Position numbers and translations under genes: made by a program | From: Pontiellaceae bacterium B12227 | GTDB lineage: Bacteria > Verrucomicrobiota > Kiritimatiellia > Kiritimatiellales > Pontiellaceae | Reading direction: 5' to 3' | DNA: 64,000 nt | Assembly: GCA_029432775.1 (NCBI GenBank) | Contig: JAROAZ010000012.1 | Coordinates: 1-64,000 of the forward strand | The notes under the pieces: model-generated | Told to the model about the DNA's origin: nothing | The model's database searches: none | Seen by the model: only the letters and a program-made list of their open reading frames with translations | In this document: one piece after another, positions 1-9,178 of the stretch | How positions within the stretch are numbered: position 1 is the stretch's first letter | How the letters are laid out: every line of letters starts with the position of its first letter

Positions 1-330
1 AACGTGACGCAGGTTCAGGCCGAGTTTACTAGCACACAGAAGGAGGCTGTTTCTAGAGCATTGACGGGTGAGGCATGCAGGAAGGCACGTCAGGAGGCAG
101 AGCTGCTGTCGGAAGCGTCAGGCGTTAAGCTCGGGGGATTGTTTGCTATCTCAACGGATGGCTTTACTGGCCTTGAGACTCGGTTCAAGCCGTACATTTC
201 TGATGATAATCTGTATGGCAATCCTCTGCTTGGCGATATGCCATTGAACGAGGAATCAGGTCTGCCATTCTTTGCGCCTGATACCATCAAGTATGAAGCA
301 ACGGTTGCCACGATCTACAAACTGAAATAG
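1..330 (+). CDS. SIMPL (DUF541) domain protein, C-terminal part
   Basis: The frame is open at the left edge, so only about the last 109 residues are present. They match the C-terminal half of the SIMPL/DUF541 family: a helix rich in Ala, Arg and Glu (KARQEAELLSEASGVKLG) followed by the closing strand EATVATIYKLK. Family members are usually periplasmic or surface proteins of poorly defined function, so none is assigned. A good rho-independent terminator follows 27 bp after the stop, so the gene ends its transcription unit before the lipoprotein gene. A GTG codon at 4 is in frame but is unlikely to be the start. Confidence 0.6.
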   Translation, partial: NVTQVQAEFTSTQKEAVSRALTGEACRKARQEAELLSEASGVKLGGLFAISTDGFTGLETRFKPYISDDNLYGNPLLGDMPLNEESGLPFFAPDTIKYEATVATIYKLK

Positions 331-356
331 CCGCCCTCGGGTGGTTTGTAGAAGGG

Positions 357-382
357 GAGGTCATTGTGGCCTCTCTTTTTTT
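357..382 (+). terminator. Rho-independent terminator of the SIMPL gene
   Basis: A 7-bp stem GAGGTCA/TGGCCTC (one T-G wobble) with a 3-nt loop is followed by a run of seven T. It lies between two co-oriented genes. Confidence 0.7.
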
Positions 383-406
383 GCCCACAGAAGGTAGAGT
401 GGAAAT

Positions 407-1213
407 ATGAAAATTTTGATAACAACAATGATGGCTCTAGTGATTCTGCTGTCTGGCTGCAGTACCACCAAGCCGATCACACAGGACTACGTTTCCGGTT
501 ATGATTTCACAACAGCCCGTCTGGTGGATCTTCCATGGGAGATGGGGGCGGCGATAGTTGGGAATAATACCTCCTTCGAATATCTCGATTACGTGAAGTT
601 AAACCATCCGGACTGGAACTGCCTTCAGTACATGCTCGGCAGACGGTTGTTTGAGGAGCACACCGACAAGAATTACAACGTCGATGACCCAGTCAGTATT
701 GTTCCCGTCTATAACAGCGTTCATCCGAAGTGTCGCTTGATGCAGGGTGAGTTGTGGCGAGAGCCCCAAGTTGTTGACGGTGATGCGGTGCTTTCTACCA
801 ACCGTTGGTTCGTGTTGAGTGTAAAGGCTCTGGAATACGGAGACTTCAACCGGGATGGCTATATGGACGTCCTGATACATAGGAAACTCCCAGGATCTGC
901 ACAGCCTTGGGAAGAGTTGGTGCTGTCCCGTAGAGCTAGTGAAGATCGGTTCTATGTCGTAGAGCATCGGAATAGGGGTTGCAGGGGGATGGATCTGGAT
1001 ACTGGTGTCGTATCCGAAGAAACCCATCCCACCATGTATGAACCTGTTCAGCTGCCAGAGGGTTGCATTGAACACTTGGTCTATCCCGGTGAAACCATCA
1101 GGGATGTAGCCCTGATGTTCGGTACAGCGGAAAAGGATATACGGTCCGCCAACAACATGACGGTTGAAGAAAAAGTGCAGGCGGGACAGGTGCTGATCGT
1201 TCCGGTTTTGTAG
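407..1213 (+). CDS. LysM-domain lipoprotein
   Basis: The 268-residue product starts with a lipoprotein signal, a short basic N-terminus, a hydrophobic run and the lipobox LSGC with Cys at about residue 18, so it is predicted to be lipidated. The C-terminal 45 residues (HLVYPGETIRDVALMFG to VQAGQVLIVPVL) form a LysM peptidoglycan-binding module. In the middle, GDFNRDGYMDVLI resembles an FG-GAP/dockerin-like calcium loop, as seen in surface beta-propeller repeats. An envelope-anchored, murein-binding role is inferred; I recognise no catalytic domain. It is the last gene before the minus-strand defence operon, with which it converges. Confidence 0.7.
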   Translation: MKILITTMMALVILLSGCSTTKPITQDYVSGYDFTTARLVDLPWEMGAAIVGNNTSFEYLDYVKLNHPDWNCLQYMLGRRLFEEHTDKNYNVDDPVSIVPVYNSVHPKCRLMQGELWREPQVVDGDAVLSTNRWFVLSVKALEYGDFNRDGYMDVLIHRKLPGSAQPWEELVLSRRASEDRFYVVEHRNRGCRGMDLDTGVVSEETHPTMYEPVQLPEGCIEHLVYPGETIRDVALMFGTAEKDIRSANNMTVEEKVQAGQVLIVPVL

Positions 1214-1286
1214 AGATTGCTGTTATGAAGGGGATATATCAGGCCGTGACGGAGTATTCTTGGCCTCTATTGGGTCCAGAGAATCG

Positions 1287-1301
1287 TGGAACGCTGTTCC
1301 A
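1287..1301. repeat. Island palindrome copy 1
   Basis: TGGAACGCTGTTCCA is an intergenic variant of the 17-bp palindrome TTGGAACGGCGTTCCAA found between genes of this accessory region. It lies 63 bp before copy 2, in the gap between the convergent lipoprotein and metallopeptidase genes. Confidence 0.6.
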
Positions 1302-1349
1302 AAGCACGTCTACTATTTTTCCTGATTCTTCTGTAAAGGGCGAAAGTTA

Positions 1350-1366
1350 TTGGAACGGCGTTCCAA
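1350..1366. repeat. Island palindrome copy 2
   Basis: TTGGAACGGCGTTCCAA, identical to the copy at 13562-13578. It sits just past the 3' end of the defence operon, 9 bp from the stop codon of the metallopeptidase gene. Confidence 0.7.
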
Positions 1367-1374
1367 AGTAGAGG

Positions 1375-2082
1375 TTACAGAACGAACTGGTTTAGTTCGT
1401 CCCGGTAGCTTTGCCATTGGGGCATGAAGCGGTCTAGGTGGTCGATGAAGGCATCGTTGTGCTTCCCCTCCAGCAGGTGAGACATTTCATGGACGATAAC
1501 GTATTCAAGGCAGTGGAGTGGCTTCTTTGCCAGCTCAAGGTTTAACCATATTCTGCGGGATGAGGCATTGCAGCTTCCCCACTTGGTTTTCATGCGCTTA
1601 ACTCGCCAGTCATCGATCTCGATCCCGGTTGACGCCTGCCATTTGTCGATCAGTTCGGGTATGCATTCTTTCAGCTGTTTACGATACCACTCGGTCATGA
1701 TCCGTTGCCTGACCAGCTTGCCGCTGCCAGCATGAACATACAGGTTGATCGTGGTTCGGTTTTTGAGTTCTACAAACTGTAGTCCCGGCTGTTCGATTAC
1801 GCTCAGCCGAAAGCGCTTGCCACGGAAGTAGTGGCTTTCACCGGAAACGTATTCTCGCTCCGACTGCCGTGGCTGTCCAAGGAACGCTGCCTGATGCCGC
1901 TTGATCCATGGGAGTTTGGAAATCACGGCAAGTCGTACATTGTCATCGGAGATATGCTTCGGTACCGCTACCCGCACCCGACCATCTGGGGGGTAGACAG
2001 CGAGGTGAAGGTTCTTGATGGTTTTCCGCACGACCTCCACTTTGAGGCCGTTGACGGTAATGGTGTGTTTACTGGTACTCAA
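1375..2082 (-). CDS. YgjP/SprT-like (DUF45) zinc metallopeptidase of the type I R-M operon
   Basis: The 235-residue product has the YgjP-type domain. Its hallmark is the zinc motif HEMSH (HExxH) in YVIVHEMSHLLEGKHNDAF, with the downstream His of GKHNDAF likely completing the metal site. The upstream WGSC in MKTKWGSCNASSRR is also typical of the family. Genes of this type are commonly coupled to hsdR, and here its start overlaps the hsdR stop by 14 nt, so translation is probably coupled. The role is not established; processing or control of the R-M enzyme is one idea. It is the last gene of the operon and is followed by the palindromes at 1287-1366. Confidence 0.8.
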   Translation of the reverse strand: MSTSKHTITVNGLKVEVVRKTIKNLHLAVYPPDGRVRVAVPKHISDDNVRLAVISKLPWIKRHQAAFLGQPRQSEREYVSGESHYFRGKRFRLSVIEQPGLQFVELKNRTTINLYVHAGSGKLVRQRIMTEWYRKQLKECIPELIDKWQASTGIEIDDWRVKRMKTKWGSCNASSRRIWLNLELAKKPLHCLEYVIVHEMSHLLEGKHNDAFIDHLDRFMPQWQSYRDELNQFVL

Positions 2083-5000
2083 CTTGATTCCTCAGCAGAT
2101 CCATAATGTCATCCAGCTTGGTGTGGTATTGTTCGTCCAATACTTCACGAACAGCATTGGCCACTTCCTTTTCCTTGAACTTATGGCCGACCCAGTTTGC
2201 CTTCTTGGTCGTACGCACCACTTCGTCTATTACGATAGCCAGCTGCTCGTTTTGATCGAGGTTGTCATAGAGCGAACGCTTGGCTCTGCTGTTGAGCGAT
2301 CGGGGATATTCCGTTGTGCTATCTCCACCGGGATCAACCACGTTCTTGGCTAAGGCTTTGATCTTCTCCAGATAGGCTTGGTATTCCAGAGCGCCTTCAC
2401 GCCGTTCCTTGATGAGCGCCTCCAACACCTGTGACATCTGGTCGTAGTATTTCGGGTTCACTGGCTGCTCATCGATGATAACCTTGCGGATATTATTCTC
2501 AATGGTTTCAGCCACCAGCTGTTGATTGTCCCGAATACCCTTGGGGAGTTTGTCGAGTTCCCTCAACCCGTTCTTCACAATCAGCTCTACCAGTCCCAGA
2601 TCCTCGAAGTCGGATATCACCTCGCTGTCCTCAGCTCGGATATAGGTATCCAGCAGATGACGCATGGCAGGCTCGAACATCTTCATGTCCAGATAGTCGC
2701 CGCTACCCAGCTTGACCTCTTCCATGACCTTCGTGTAGTGCTCTACCTCGCCTTTGATTGCTTTGGCCTGATCGTTCGTGAAGCCTGCTTCGGTCATTTC
2801 GTTGGCCAGGTTTGCATAGGCACGGGCAAGCGATGCTACGGCCTTGTACAACGCCACACGCTTCGGCTCATTATCCCGCAGGGCATCCTTGTCCACCGTA
2901 TCTTCGGCACAGAAATAGTGCTGGTATTCAGCGGAACTCTTTGGGGCAAGTACGGGCTCGCAGAGCGCCTTAATGACCTCTCTGGCTTCGCCCATCTTCT
3001 CTTTGGCCTTCTCCAACCGGTTGGTCAGCAAGCCTGCCACATCCTTTGCATCGTAGCCGTCCAGCGCACCGCTGGTATAGTCATCCACCGCACCTTCCAG
3101 ATGATGGAACAGATCCTTGTAGTCGATCACGTAGCCGTATTCTTTGTCCTCACCATCCAGCCGGTTGACTCGGCAGATCGCCTGGAATAGCCCGTGGTCG
3201 TGCATCGTCTTGTCGATGTAGAGATAGGTTGCCGATGGGGCATCGAAGCCTGTCAGCAGCTTGTCTACCACGATCAGCAGCTTCATCTGCCCAGGTTCCT
3301 TCACAAAGCGTTTCTTGACCGCCTTCTCAAACTCCTCCGCCCGATTCATAGCGGCCTCTTCCGATACCTCGAAATGGTCGGCCAACATCTTGCGGTAGAT
3401 GTCATATTTACGCAGTTGCTCGGTCATGCCTTCGCCGGACTCTTCGCCCTTGATGTCGGCGGTGGAGGGAAGGTAGCTCGTCACGATGGCGCATTTGCCG
3501 GCCATATCGGTCTTGCTGAACAGATCGTACACCTTGCAGGCCTGGTAGATGCTCGAACACACCAGCATGGCATTGCCTCGTCCGTCCATCAATCGGGGCT
3601 TTCTTTCCATGTCCATCAGGATGTCATTGACGATCTGCCCCAATCGATCCTGACTCGAAAGCACTTTCTTCATGGTGCCCCAGCGCTGCTTGAGTTGGAA
3701 CTTGGCCATGTCCGACAAGCCCTTGGTCTTCAGCTCAAACCATTCATCGATCTTCTTTGGAGATGAGACGTATTGATCTACGTCACGGGCTTCATACCTG
3801 AGATCCAATACAACGCCATCAGCCACGGCCTCATCGAATTTGTAGGTGTGAATGTAGGTGCCGAATACCTCGATGCTCGTTTCCTTATCCCTCTTCAGTA
3901 GCGGGGTGCCGGTAAAGCCGTAGAACATGGCGTTGGGCAGGAACTGCTGCATGGCTTTGTGCAGCTTACCCGATTGGGTTCTATGGCACTCATCTACAAA
4001 GATGAACAGCTCGCCCTTTGCACGAAAATCTTTCGGGACGCTCTCCTTCAATACCTTGATGAACTCTTCGGTCGCAGCATCCATCTTCTTTTCGGAACAG
4101 CCCCCGAACTTATGCACGAGTGAGCAGATCAGCCACTCATTCGGTTCGTTCAGTGTAGCAATCAGATCGGTGCCGCTAGTCGTGCGGTAGATGTCTTCGT
4201 CTACGCCCAGGAAGACGCCCTCGATCTGCTCATCCAACTCTGTACGGTCGGTGATCACCAGAACCCGTGAATCCTTAACGTGCTCCCGTATCCATTTTGC
4301 CAGCCACACCATCGTCAGGCTCTTGCCCGAACCCTGCGTGTGCCAGATAATACCACCTTCCCGTTCCTTCACCCGCTTCTGGGCAGCATGTACCCCGAAA
4401 TACTGATTGTGCCGACACGCCTTTTTGGTGCCCGTGTCAAACACGATAAAGTCATGGATCAGTTCCAGCAACCGGGTTTTATTGCACATACGCAACAGGG
4501 CAACATCCAGCGGGTTGCTGGCTCCCTCGCACTCCGTGCTGGAGAGGTATTTCTTTTCCCGCTCATCAATCTGTGCGTTGTAGTCGGGATCTTCCTCTTT
4601 CCAGTTCAGGTAGTATTTCTCCGGCGTTTCAATCGTGCCGTAGCGCAGGCCTTCCGTATCGTTGCCAGCCATCACCAGTTGCATCGTCGTGAAGAATTTG
4701 CGGATGAAGGTCTTCTTCTGGTTGTCGAGATTCTGCCGAATGCCCTCCGATACTGACACCGATGAACGCTTCAACTCCAAGATACCCAAGGCAATGCCGT
4801 TCACGTAGAGCACGATATCCGGCCGCTTCTTATGCTCGCCCTTAACCGAGACTTCCTCGGCAATGGCAAAGTCGTTCTTGAGCGGATTCTTCCAGTCGAT
4901 CAGCCAAACAGTATCGGTCTGTTCACCTACACCCTTTTTGACCTTCACACCGTAGCGGAGATGGTCGTAGACGGCCTTGTTGGCTTCATACAGGTTTTTG

Positions 5001-5224
5001 CCTTCACCCAGAGCCAGCGCTTTGTAGAACTTGGTCAGCGCCTTCTGGATCAGGTCGCCATCATACTTTTTGCGGGTAAGATAGTCGCACAGAAGGCCAT
5101 CCTCCACCGGCATAGTGCGTTCGCCTTCTTCCCAGTTACCGAGATAGTCGTATTTCAGTTGATCCTGAAACAGCTTCACCACCCGGTTTTGGGTTGCCCG
5201 TTCCTTTTGGCCTACTTCGCTCAT
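2069..5224 (-). CDS. hsdR: Type I restriction enzyme, endonuclease/translocase subunit HsdR
   Basis: This is the ATP-driven translocase and nuclease subunit of a type I R-M system. From the chosen start the protein has about 1051 residues. In order it shows a PD-(D/E)xK nuclease site (RPDIVLYV then LGILELK, about residues 134-152), Walker A TQGSGKS (about 295-302), the DECH box in FIFVDECHR (about 412), GFTGTPLLKRD, a helicase C motif around LLTGFDAPSA and the QAICRVNRL box, and a helical C-terminus. I chose the ATG at 5224 because GAGGG precedes it, inside the end of the DUF262 gene; an in-frame ATG at 5269 would lie inside that gene. It is 7 nt downstream of DUF262/DUF1524 and overlaps the metallopeptidase gene. 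Confidence 0.93.
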   Translation of the reverse strand: MSEVGQKERATQNRVVKLFQDQLKYDYLGNWEEGERTMPVEDGLLCDYLTRKKYDGDLIQKALTKFYKALALGEGKNLYEANKAVYDHLRYGVKVKKGVGEQTDTVWLIDWKNPLKNDFAIAEEVSVKGEHKKRPDIVLYVNGIALGILELKRSSVSVSEGIRQNLDNQKKTFIRKFFTTMQLVMAGNDTEGLRYGTIETPEKYYLNWKEEDPDYNAQIDEREKKYLSSTECEGASNPLDVALLRMCNKTRLLELIHDFIVFDTGTKKACRHNQYFGVHAAQKRVKEREGGIIWHTQGSGKSLTMVWLAKWIREHVKDSRVLVITDRTELDEQIEGVFLGVDEDIYRTTSGTDLIATLNEPNEWLICSLVHKFGGCSEKKMDAATEEFIKVLKESVPKDFRAKGELFIFVDECHRTQSGKLHKAMQQFLPNAMFYGFTGTPLLKRDKETSIEVFGTYIHTYKFDEAVADGVVLDLRYEARDVDQYVSSPKKIDEWFELKTKGLSDMAKFQLKQRWGTMKKVLSSQDRLGQIVNDILMDMERKPRLMDGRGNAMLVCSSIYQACKVYDLFSKTDMAGKCAIVTSYLPSTADIKGEESGEGMTEQLRKYDIYRKMLADHFEVSEEAAMNRAEEFEKAVKKRFVKEPGQMKLLIVVDKLLTGFDAPSATYLYIDKTMHDHGLFQAICRVNRLDGEDKEYGYVIDYKDLFHHLEGAVDDYTSGALDGYDAKDVAGLLTNRLEKAKEKMGEAREVIKALCEPVLAPKSSAEYQHYFCAEDTVDKDALRDNEPKRVALYKAVASLARAYANLANEMTEAGFTNDQAKAIKGEVEHYTKVMEEVKLGSGDYLDMKMFEPAMRHLLDTYIRAEDSEVISDFEDLGLVELIVKNGLRELDKLPKGIRDNQQLVAETIENNIRKVIIDEQPVNPKYYDQMSQVLEALIKERREGALEYQAYLEKIKALAKNVVDPGGDSTTEYPRSLNSRAKRSLYDNLDQNEQLAIVIDEVVRTTKKANWVGHKFKEKEVANAVREVLDEQYHTKLDDIMDLLRNQVEYQ

Positions 5225-5231
5225 ATGTCTA

Positions 5232-7067
5232 TTAACCCTCACTGTCCTCAGAAACGACCTCATCCACACGTTTGCCGTTCACTCTCCACGTTTCAAATGC
5301 CAACCTCAATAAAATCTGCTGGCGGTCTGAGATCGATTTCTTCGTCCATTCTGTAAATGAATATTTGTATTCACCTTTTGCCCTGTTGAACTGAGTATTA
5401 GAGCCAATGGAATGCTCGTGATTCAGCAGGGCGGTAGAAATGACATTAGACTTGGTGTACTCGGTTTGTTTGTCCGAAAACCATGTTCCCAACAAATCGT
5501 TACATTTATTCACCGCTTGGTTAATGGTGCTCTCCAGCAGCGTTACATTTCCCAGCAATGAGACGGTGTGGTTATAGTTGTCCCTGTCAGGAAATTCTTC
5601 GGGAAGCGCATCATTCTTGGGAGTCTGAGGCAGAATGTGTTCGATTTGGAGGCTGTCGAAAAATTCCATTCCTTTTTCTGGTAGTCCCGCTTGGCGTAGC
5701 AATGTGTTTTCGAGGGCTCCAAGAACATAGCGTTGCCGATATTGCGGGTTATAGTGCCAATGACTACGACTCAAAAAAGCTTGTCGGAATGTTCCGACCG
5801 TCTTTTGGATATAAGGGAGAATCGTCTCACTAACAACCTCCGTCAAAGCTTCTGTTGTTGATACTGGCCGCAGCTTAATTGCCCATTGAGTGAACAATCG
5901 TTCGTTGTATTTCGCCTGAACTCCCAGCGTATTACCAAAAAAGAAAAAGCTTTCCAGTTGCTCTGCTAGGCCTTCAATAACCTCCTTCTTACAATCGACC
6001 TTAAGTGCCAATAGCAGAATGAGGTGTTGCCTTGATTTATATTTATTGATGAAGCCAATACGGGTAACGGTCGGATAGTCGCCGCCATCCTTCTTATGCA
6101 TCGTGGCATTGACTAGATCACTATACCGCTTCGACATTTTCTCCAGCTCTCTTGCCAGATCAAGCGGCCGGCTTTCATAGCAGGTTGCTTTTTTGCCTTC
6201 CGCAGAAATAATCCACTTGTAGATTTCGTCTTCTCTCAGAATACCATCGTGGTAGCGGGCCATCATGAAATACCGCAAGAACCGCAGTGGGCTTTGATCT
6301 TCCCCGCAAGCTTGTAGGTTAGCGGTGATGTATTTCCACTTTTCTTTGATGAGCTGGAACTCTGCATCTTTTGCCTCGCTGAACAAAAGATTCTTTACCA
6401 AATCCATGGCGTTTAGTCCGGCACCACGTTGATTGATTGTCTCAAATATTTTTAGTGCATTACTCAGGTTTTCCGACTCAATTACCACCAGCTCGATCTT
6501 CGTGAGGAAGTAGCGGGCAAAAGACACCAGACTGTCGATACCGTTATCCTGATAGCCTAACAAATGACTTTTAATGCATTCATACGCTCCCTGCATCTTA
6601 ACGATGGAGGATGTCCGCTCGCCTTCATACCTTTTATCGATGACCATTTTGCTGAGATAATCCTTACTATCCTCATATTGGAGTTCCAGCCGGACTTGGG
6701 TTTCATCAGTCTCAATATCGAAGTCCGATAGCCACTCCTCAATGTTCTTATAATACTTCTTCTGCTTTTCATCTAGCTCGTGTTGATTGAGTAGATCCCG
6801 GAGGGCGCACAACGCAAGCACGATGGTGGTTAAGCGTTGCTGTCCATCTATTACGTCATACTTACCGCCGTTTTCAACTAGGATAATCGAGCCGATAAAA
6901 TAGCTTTGTTGCTGATTAGCCGCTTCGTCGTATTCATTGTCGATGTCTTCCAAAAATTGCTCTACATGGTCATCTACTTTCCAAACGTATTCTCGCTGAT
7001 AATCTGGAACTAGAAAGAAGTAGTCCTTCAGTTTTGTGATGCTGTGTACATTGGCTTTGATTTCCAT
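5232..7067 (-). CDS. DUF262/DUF1524 protein (GmrSD-like, probable modification-dependent nuclease)
   Basis: The 611-residue product has an N-terminal DUF262 domain with PDYQREYVW (about 21-29) and the signature DGQQRLTT (about 74-81). It also has a C-terminal DUF1524 HNH-type site, IEHILPQTPKND. DUF262 is a ParB-like NTPase fold used in GmrS and DUF1524 is the nuclease of GmrD; the fused form is typical of type IV enzymes that cut modified phage DNA. Here it is embedded between the MORC-like gene (71 nt upstream) and hsdR (7 nt downstream), so it belongs to the same operon. The codons look more AT-rich than in hsdM or hsdR, suggesting separate acquisition. Activity on glucosylated or methylated DNA is inference. 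Confidence 0.85.
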   Translation of the reverse strand: MEIKANVHSITKLKDYFFLVPDYQREYVWKVDDHVEQFLEDIDNEYDEAANQQQSYFIGSIILVENGGKYDVIDGQQRLTTIVLALCALRDLLNQHELDEKQKKYYKNIEEWLSDFDIETDETQVRLELQYEDSKDYLSKMVIDKRYEGERTSSIVKMQGAYECIKSHLLGYQDNGIDSLVSFARYFLTKIELVVIESENLSNALKIFETINQRGAGLNAMDLVKNLLFSEAKDAEFQLIKEKWKYITANLQACGEDQSPLRFLRYFMMARYHDGILREDEIYKWIISAEGKKATCYESRPLDLARELEKMSKRYSDLVNATMHKKDGGDYPTVTRIGFINKYKSRQHLILLLALKVDCKKEVIEGLAEQLESFFFFGNTLGVQAKYNERLFTQWAIKLRPVSTTEALTEVVSETILPYIQKTVGTFRQAFLSRSHWHYNPQYRQRYVLGALENTLLRQAGLPEKGMEFFDSLQIEHILPQTPKNDALPEEFPDRDNYNHTVSLLGNVTLLESTINQAVNKCNDLLGTWFSDKQTEYTKSNVISTALLNHEHSIGSNTQFNRAKGEYKYSFTEWTKKSISDRQQILLRLAFETWRVNGKRVDEVVSEDSEG

Positions 7068-7138
7068 AGTTACTTCCCCGATTTATAATTTCCAAATAAT
7101 ACCAGCCGTCTTCCGTTATCGTGTACGGCATTGCACAA

Positions 7139-9178
7139 TCAATCCGCAGTCGCTTCGATCTCTTTCTCGGGCGTCTCCATAGCTATCTCGACATCGACCG
7201 TCACTTCGCTTTCTTCATCCTTGTCGATTTCAGGGATGAACTTCTCGTGGGCTTTATGCAGGTACTCTCTGGCGCTTTCACGGTCGGCCTCGTAATCGAG
7301 GGAAGCATTGATGAACTGAAGCCTTGCTCGGGCTGTGTTGATGACCTCGGCCCATTCCCGAACCCAAACGGTGACTTGTCCGTTAGGGCTGATCCAGACC
7401 TGACCTTGGGGCTTGCCTTGCTGGTTCGCATCATTGCGGGCAAACTCATTCATTTCATTCGATACGGCTAAAAATTTCCACTTGGCTGGCACACCAAGGA
7501 ACCGCTCATCATTCACCACGGCATTGGCGTATTTCTTGACCTGCGTAATTACCCCATCATCGATTTTCTTCGTAGGCCGTTTCAGCTCTACGACCAGATA
7601 GTCATGTTCTCCTGACCGTGGGGTAATCGTCCGACTGAGCTGAAGGTCAATTCTCCCTCTTTTGCCGTCTCCGACATCAACATCCGTGCCGCCATCTTCC
7701 CGTTCGCCAAGAACACCGACATGTTTCCGCAGCACTTCTTCCAAACGTTCTTCACTGCTCGACAGCGTAAACTCTTCATCGAATATCCACGCTTCGGTTT
7801 CCAGAATCTTATGAAGTTGGTCTCGCTCCAGGAACTTGGGCTTGGTTTCATCATCGAACAGCAGGTTCTCCAGCCCCGTGAGAAAGTTAAGACGGTTTGC
7901 AACGACCGAGGCTGAACTGATGATATTCGAGAAGGTCGTTTTTTCCAATAAAGCGGCTAGATCATCCTGAGCTTCTTTCTTGAGGTTGAGCGTTTCGGTA
8001 ATGATCTTTTGAACCGACTTCGGATTTTCCTTCAAAGCCTGAGCCATGAGCATAAAGGTGAATTTACGGGAATTATGGTCGGCCTCATCGAACTTGGGCA
8101 GATAGGCTTCTAGATTCACGCCCAGAATATCGAACACCTGCCGCTCGGCTTCCTCCACAGGAGTCAGCTCCTCTTTCTCTTCAAAGGGATAGACCTCTTC
8201 CTTTTTCCATTTTTCAACGATCTTGCACTGCTTGGCAGCCAGTCGCTTTCGGAAGTGGGTGCGGATCGCATCCTTGCCTCTGGAAACAAGCGTCTCCACA
8301 TCGGGATGGAGGTCATCAAGGATCAAGAAGTTCCCCTTATCCAGCTCCCTGAAATGGTCGGACTTGATATAAGCTGTGAAGTCAAAGCCGGGAGCACGGA
8401 ACCGGCCTTCTATTTCATGAAGGGATACACCGTTGCCGTCACACAGGTGGACCGCCCGTTTGGTAGAAATATTCCACTCGATTATGCTTACAGTTACTTC
8501 GGCGGTTTCCCCATTGCTCAGTGTAATGGGCTGCAGCTGGATTTCCTTTACGTGGTTTTGGTAGCCGCTGGGATCAATCGTAGTGCCGTTCAGGGTGATG
8601 TTGATTCCCGGATATTTGCTCAAGTAGGCAGCAAACAGCTTGGCTAGCTCTTTGGAGGCATTTTCTCCGAGCAATGAACCATGGCTGTTCTCAATGTTGC
8701 TGATAACCACCTCGGTTCCTGTCAGGGTGTTGGTGGCTGGAGTGGGATCGGTGTAGGACAGTGACTCAATCAATGCGGTCGATTCGCCAGTAATCTGATA
8801 GGTTTGGTTGCCGTTGCCTGATGAATAGGTTGTGTTCCATGTCACGTTATGACCGAGGGCAAAAGCCTTGAAGCGTCCCTCGCCATCTTTGCCGTGTAAG
8901 GCACGTCCATACTTTCGGCCAGTGTCCTTCTTCCACGATTCCCCGAGGTTGCCGAACAGGTCCTCCACATCGCCATAGGGAATGCCTGAACCGTAATCCT
9001 GAATACGGATTTCCTCCACACCATCAATGGCATTTGTAACCACCTGTACATCGACAATATTTGATCCTGCATCTACCCCATTCCAGATCAACTCGGCCAT
9101 AGCATTTATTGAAGAAGCTGAGCTGAGCCGTTCAAGGAAATCCTCTTTCGCTTCAATCACAATCTTTTTCTTGGTCAT
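7139..9178 (-). CDS. MORC/MutL-like GHKL ATPase with C-terminal PD-(D/E)xK-like nuclease
   Basis: The 679-residue product has the three GHKL ATP-site motifs: N-box AELIWNGVDAG (Glu29, Asn33), G1 box DYGSGIP (61-67) and G2 loop HGKDGEGRFKAF (95-106). An S5-like transducer region appears to follow. Near the C-terminus, RGRIDLQL and then DYLVVELKRP (roughly 500-540) look like the Asp and ExK residues of a PD-(D/E)xK nuclease. Prokaryotic MORC-type GHKL ATPases linked to R-M systems have been described, and this fits that class. The start codon overlaps the hsdS stop (ATGA type), so it is a co-translated operon member. A DNA-clamping ATPase that drives the nuclease is inferred. Confidence 0.8.
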   Translation of the reverse strand: MTKKKIVIEAKEDFLERLSSASSINAMAELIWNGVDAGSNIVDVQVVTNAIDGVEEIRIQDYGSGIPYGDVEDLFGNLGESWKKDTGRKYGRALHGKDGEGRFKAFALGHNVTWNTTYSSGNGNQTYQITGESTALIESLSYTDPTPATNTLTGTEVVISNIENSHGSLLGENASKELAKLFAAYLSKYPGINITLNGTTIDPSGYQNHVKEIQLQPITLSNGETAEVTVSIIEWNISTKRAVHLCDGNGVSLHEIEGRFRAPGFDFTAYIKSDHFRELDKGNFLILDDLHPDVETLVSRGKDAIRTHFRKRLAAKQCKIVEKWKKEEVYPFEEKEELTPVEEAERQVFDILGVNLEAYLPKFDEADHNSRKFTFMLMAQALKENPKSVQKIITETLNLKKEAQDDLAALLEKTTFSNIISSASVVANRLNFLTGLENLLFDDETKPKFLERDQLHKILETEAWIFDEEFTLSSSEERLEEVLRKHVGVLGEREDGGTDVDVGDGKRGRIDLQLSRTITPRSGEHDYLVVELKRPTKKIDDGVITQVKKYANAVVNDERFLGVPAKWKFLAVSNEMNEFARNDANQQGKPQGQVWISPNGQVTVWVREWAEVINTARARLQFINASLDYEADRESAREYLHKAHEKFIPEIDKDEESEVTVDVEIAMETPEKEIEATAD

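Noticed and set aside
1350..1366. Island palindrome as a LexA (SOS) box
   Set aside because: GGAACGGCGTTCC lacks the GTTC/GAAC order of LexA sites known to me and does not precede repair genes here.
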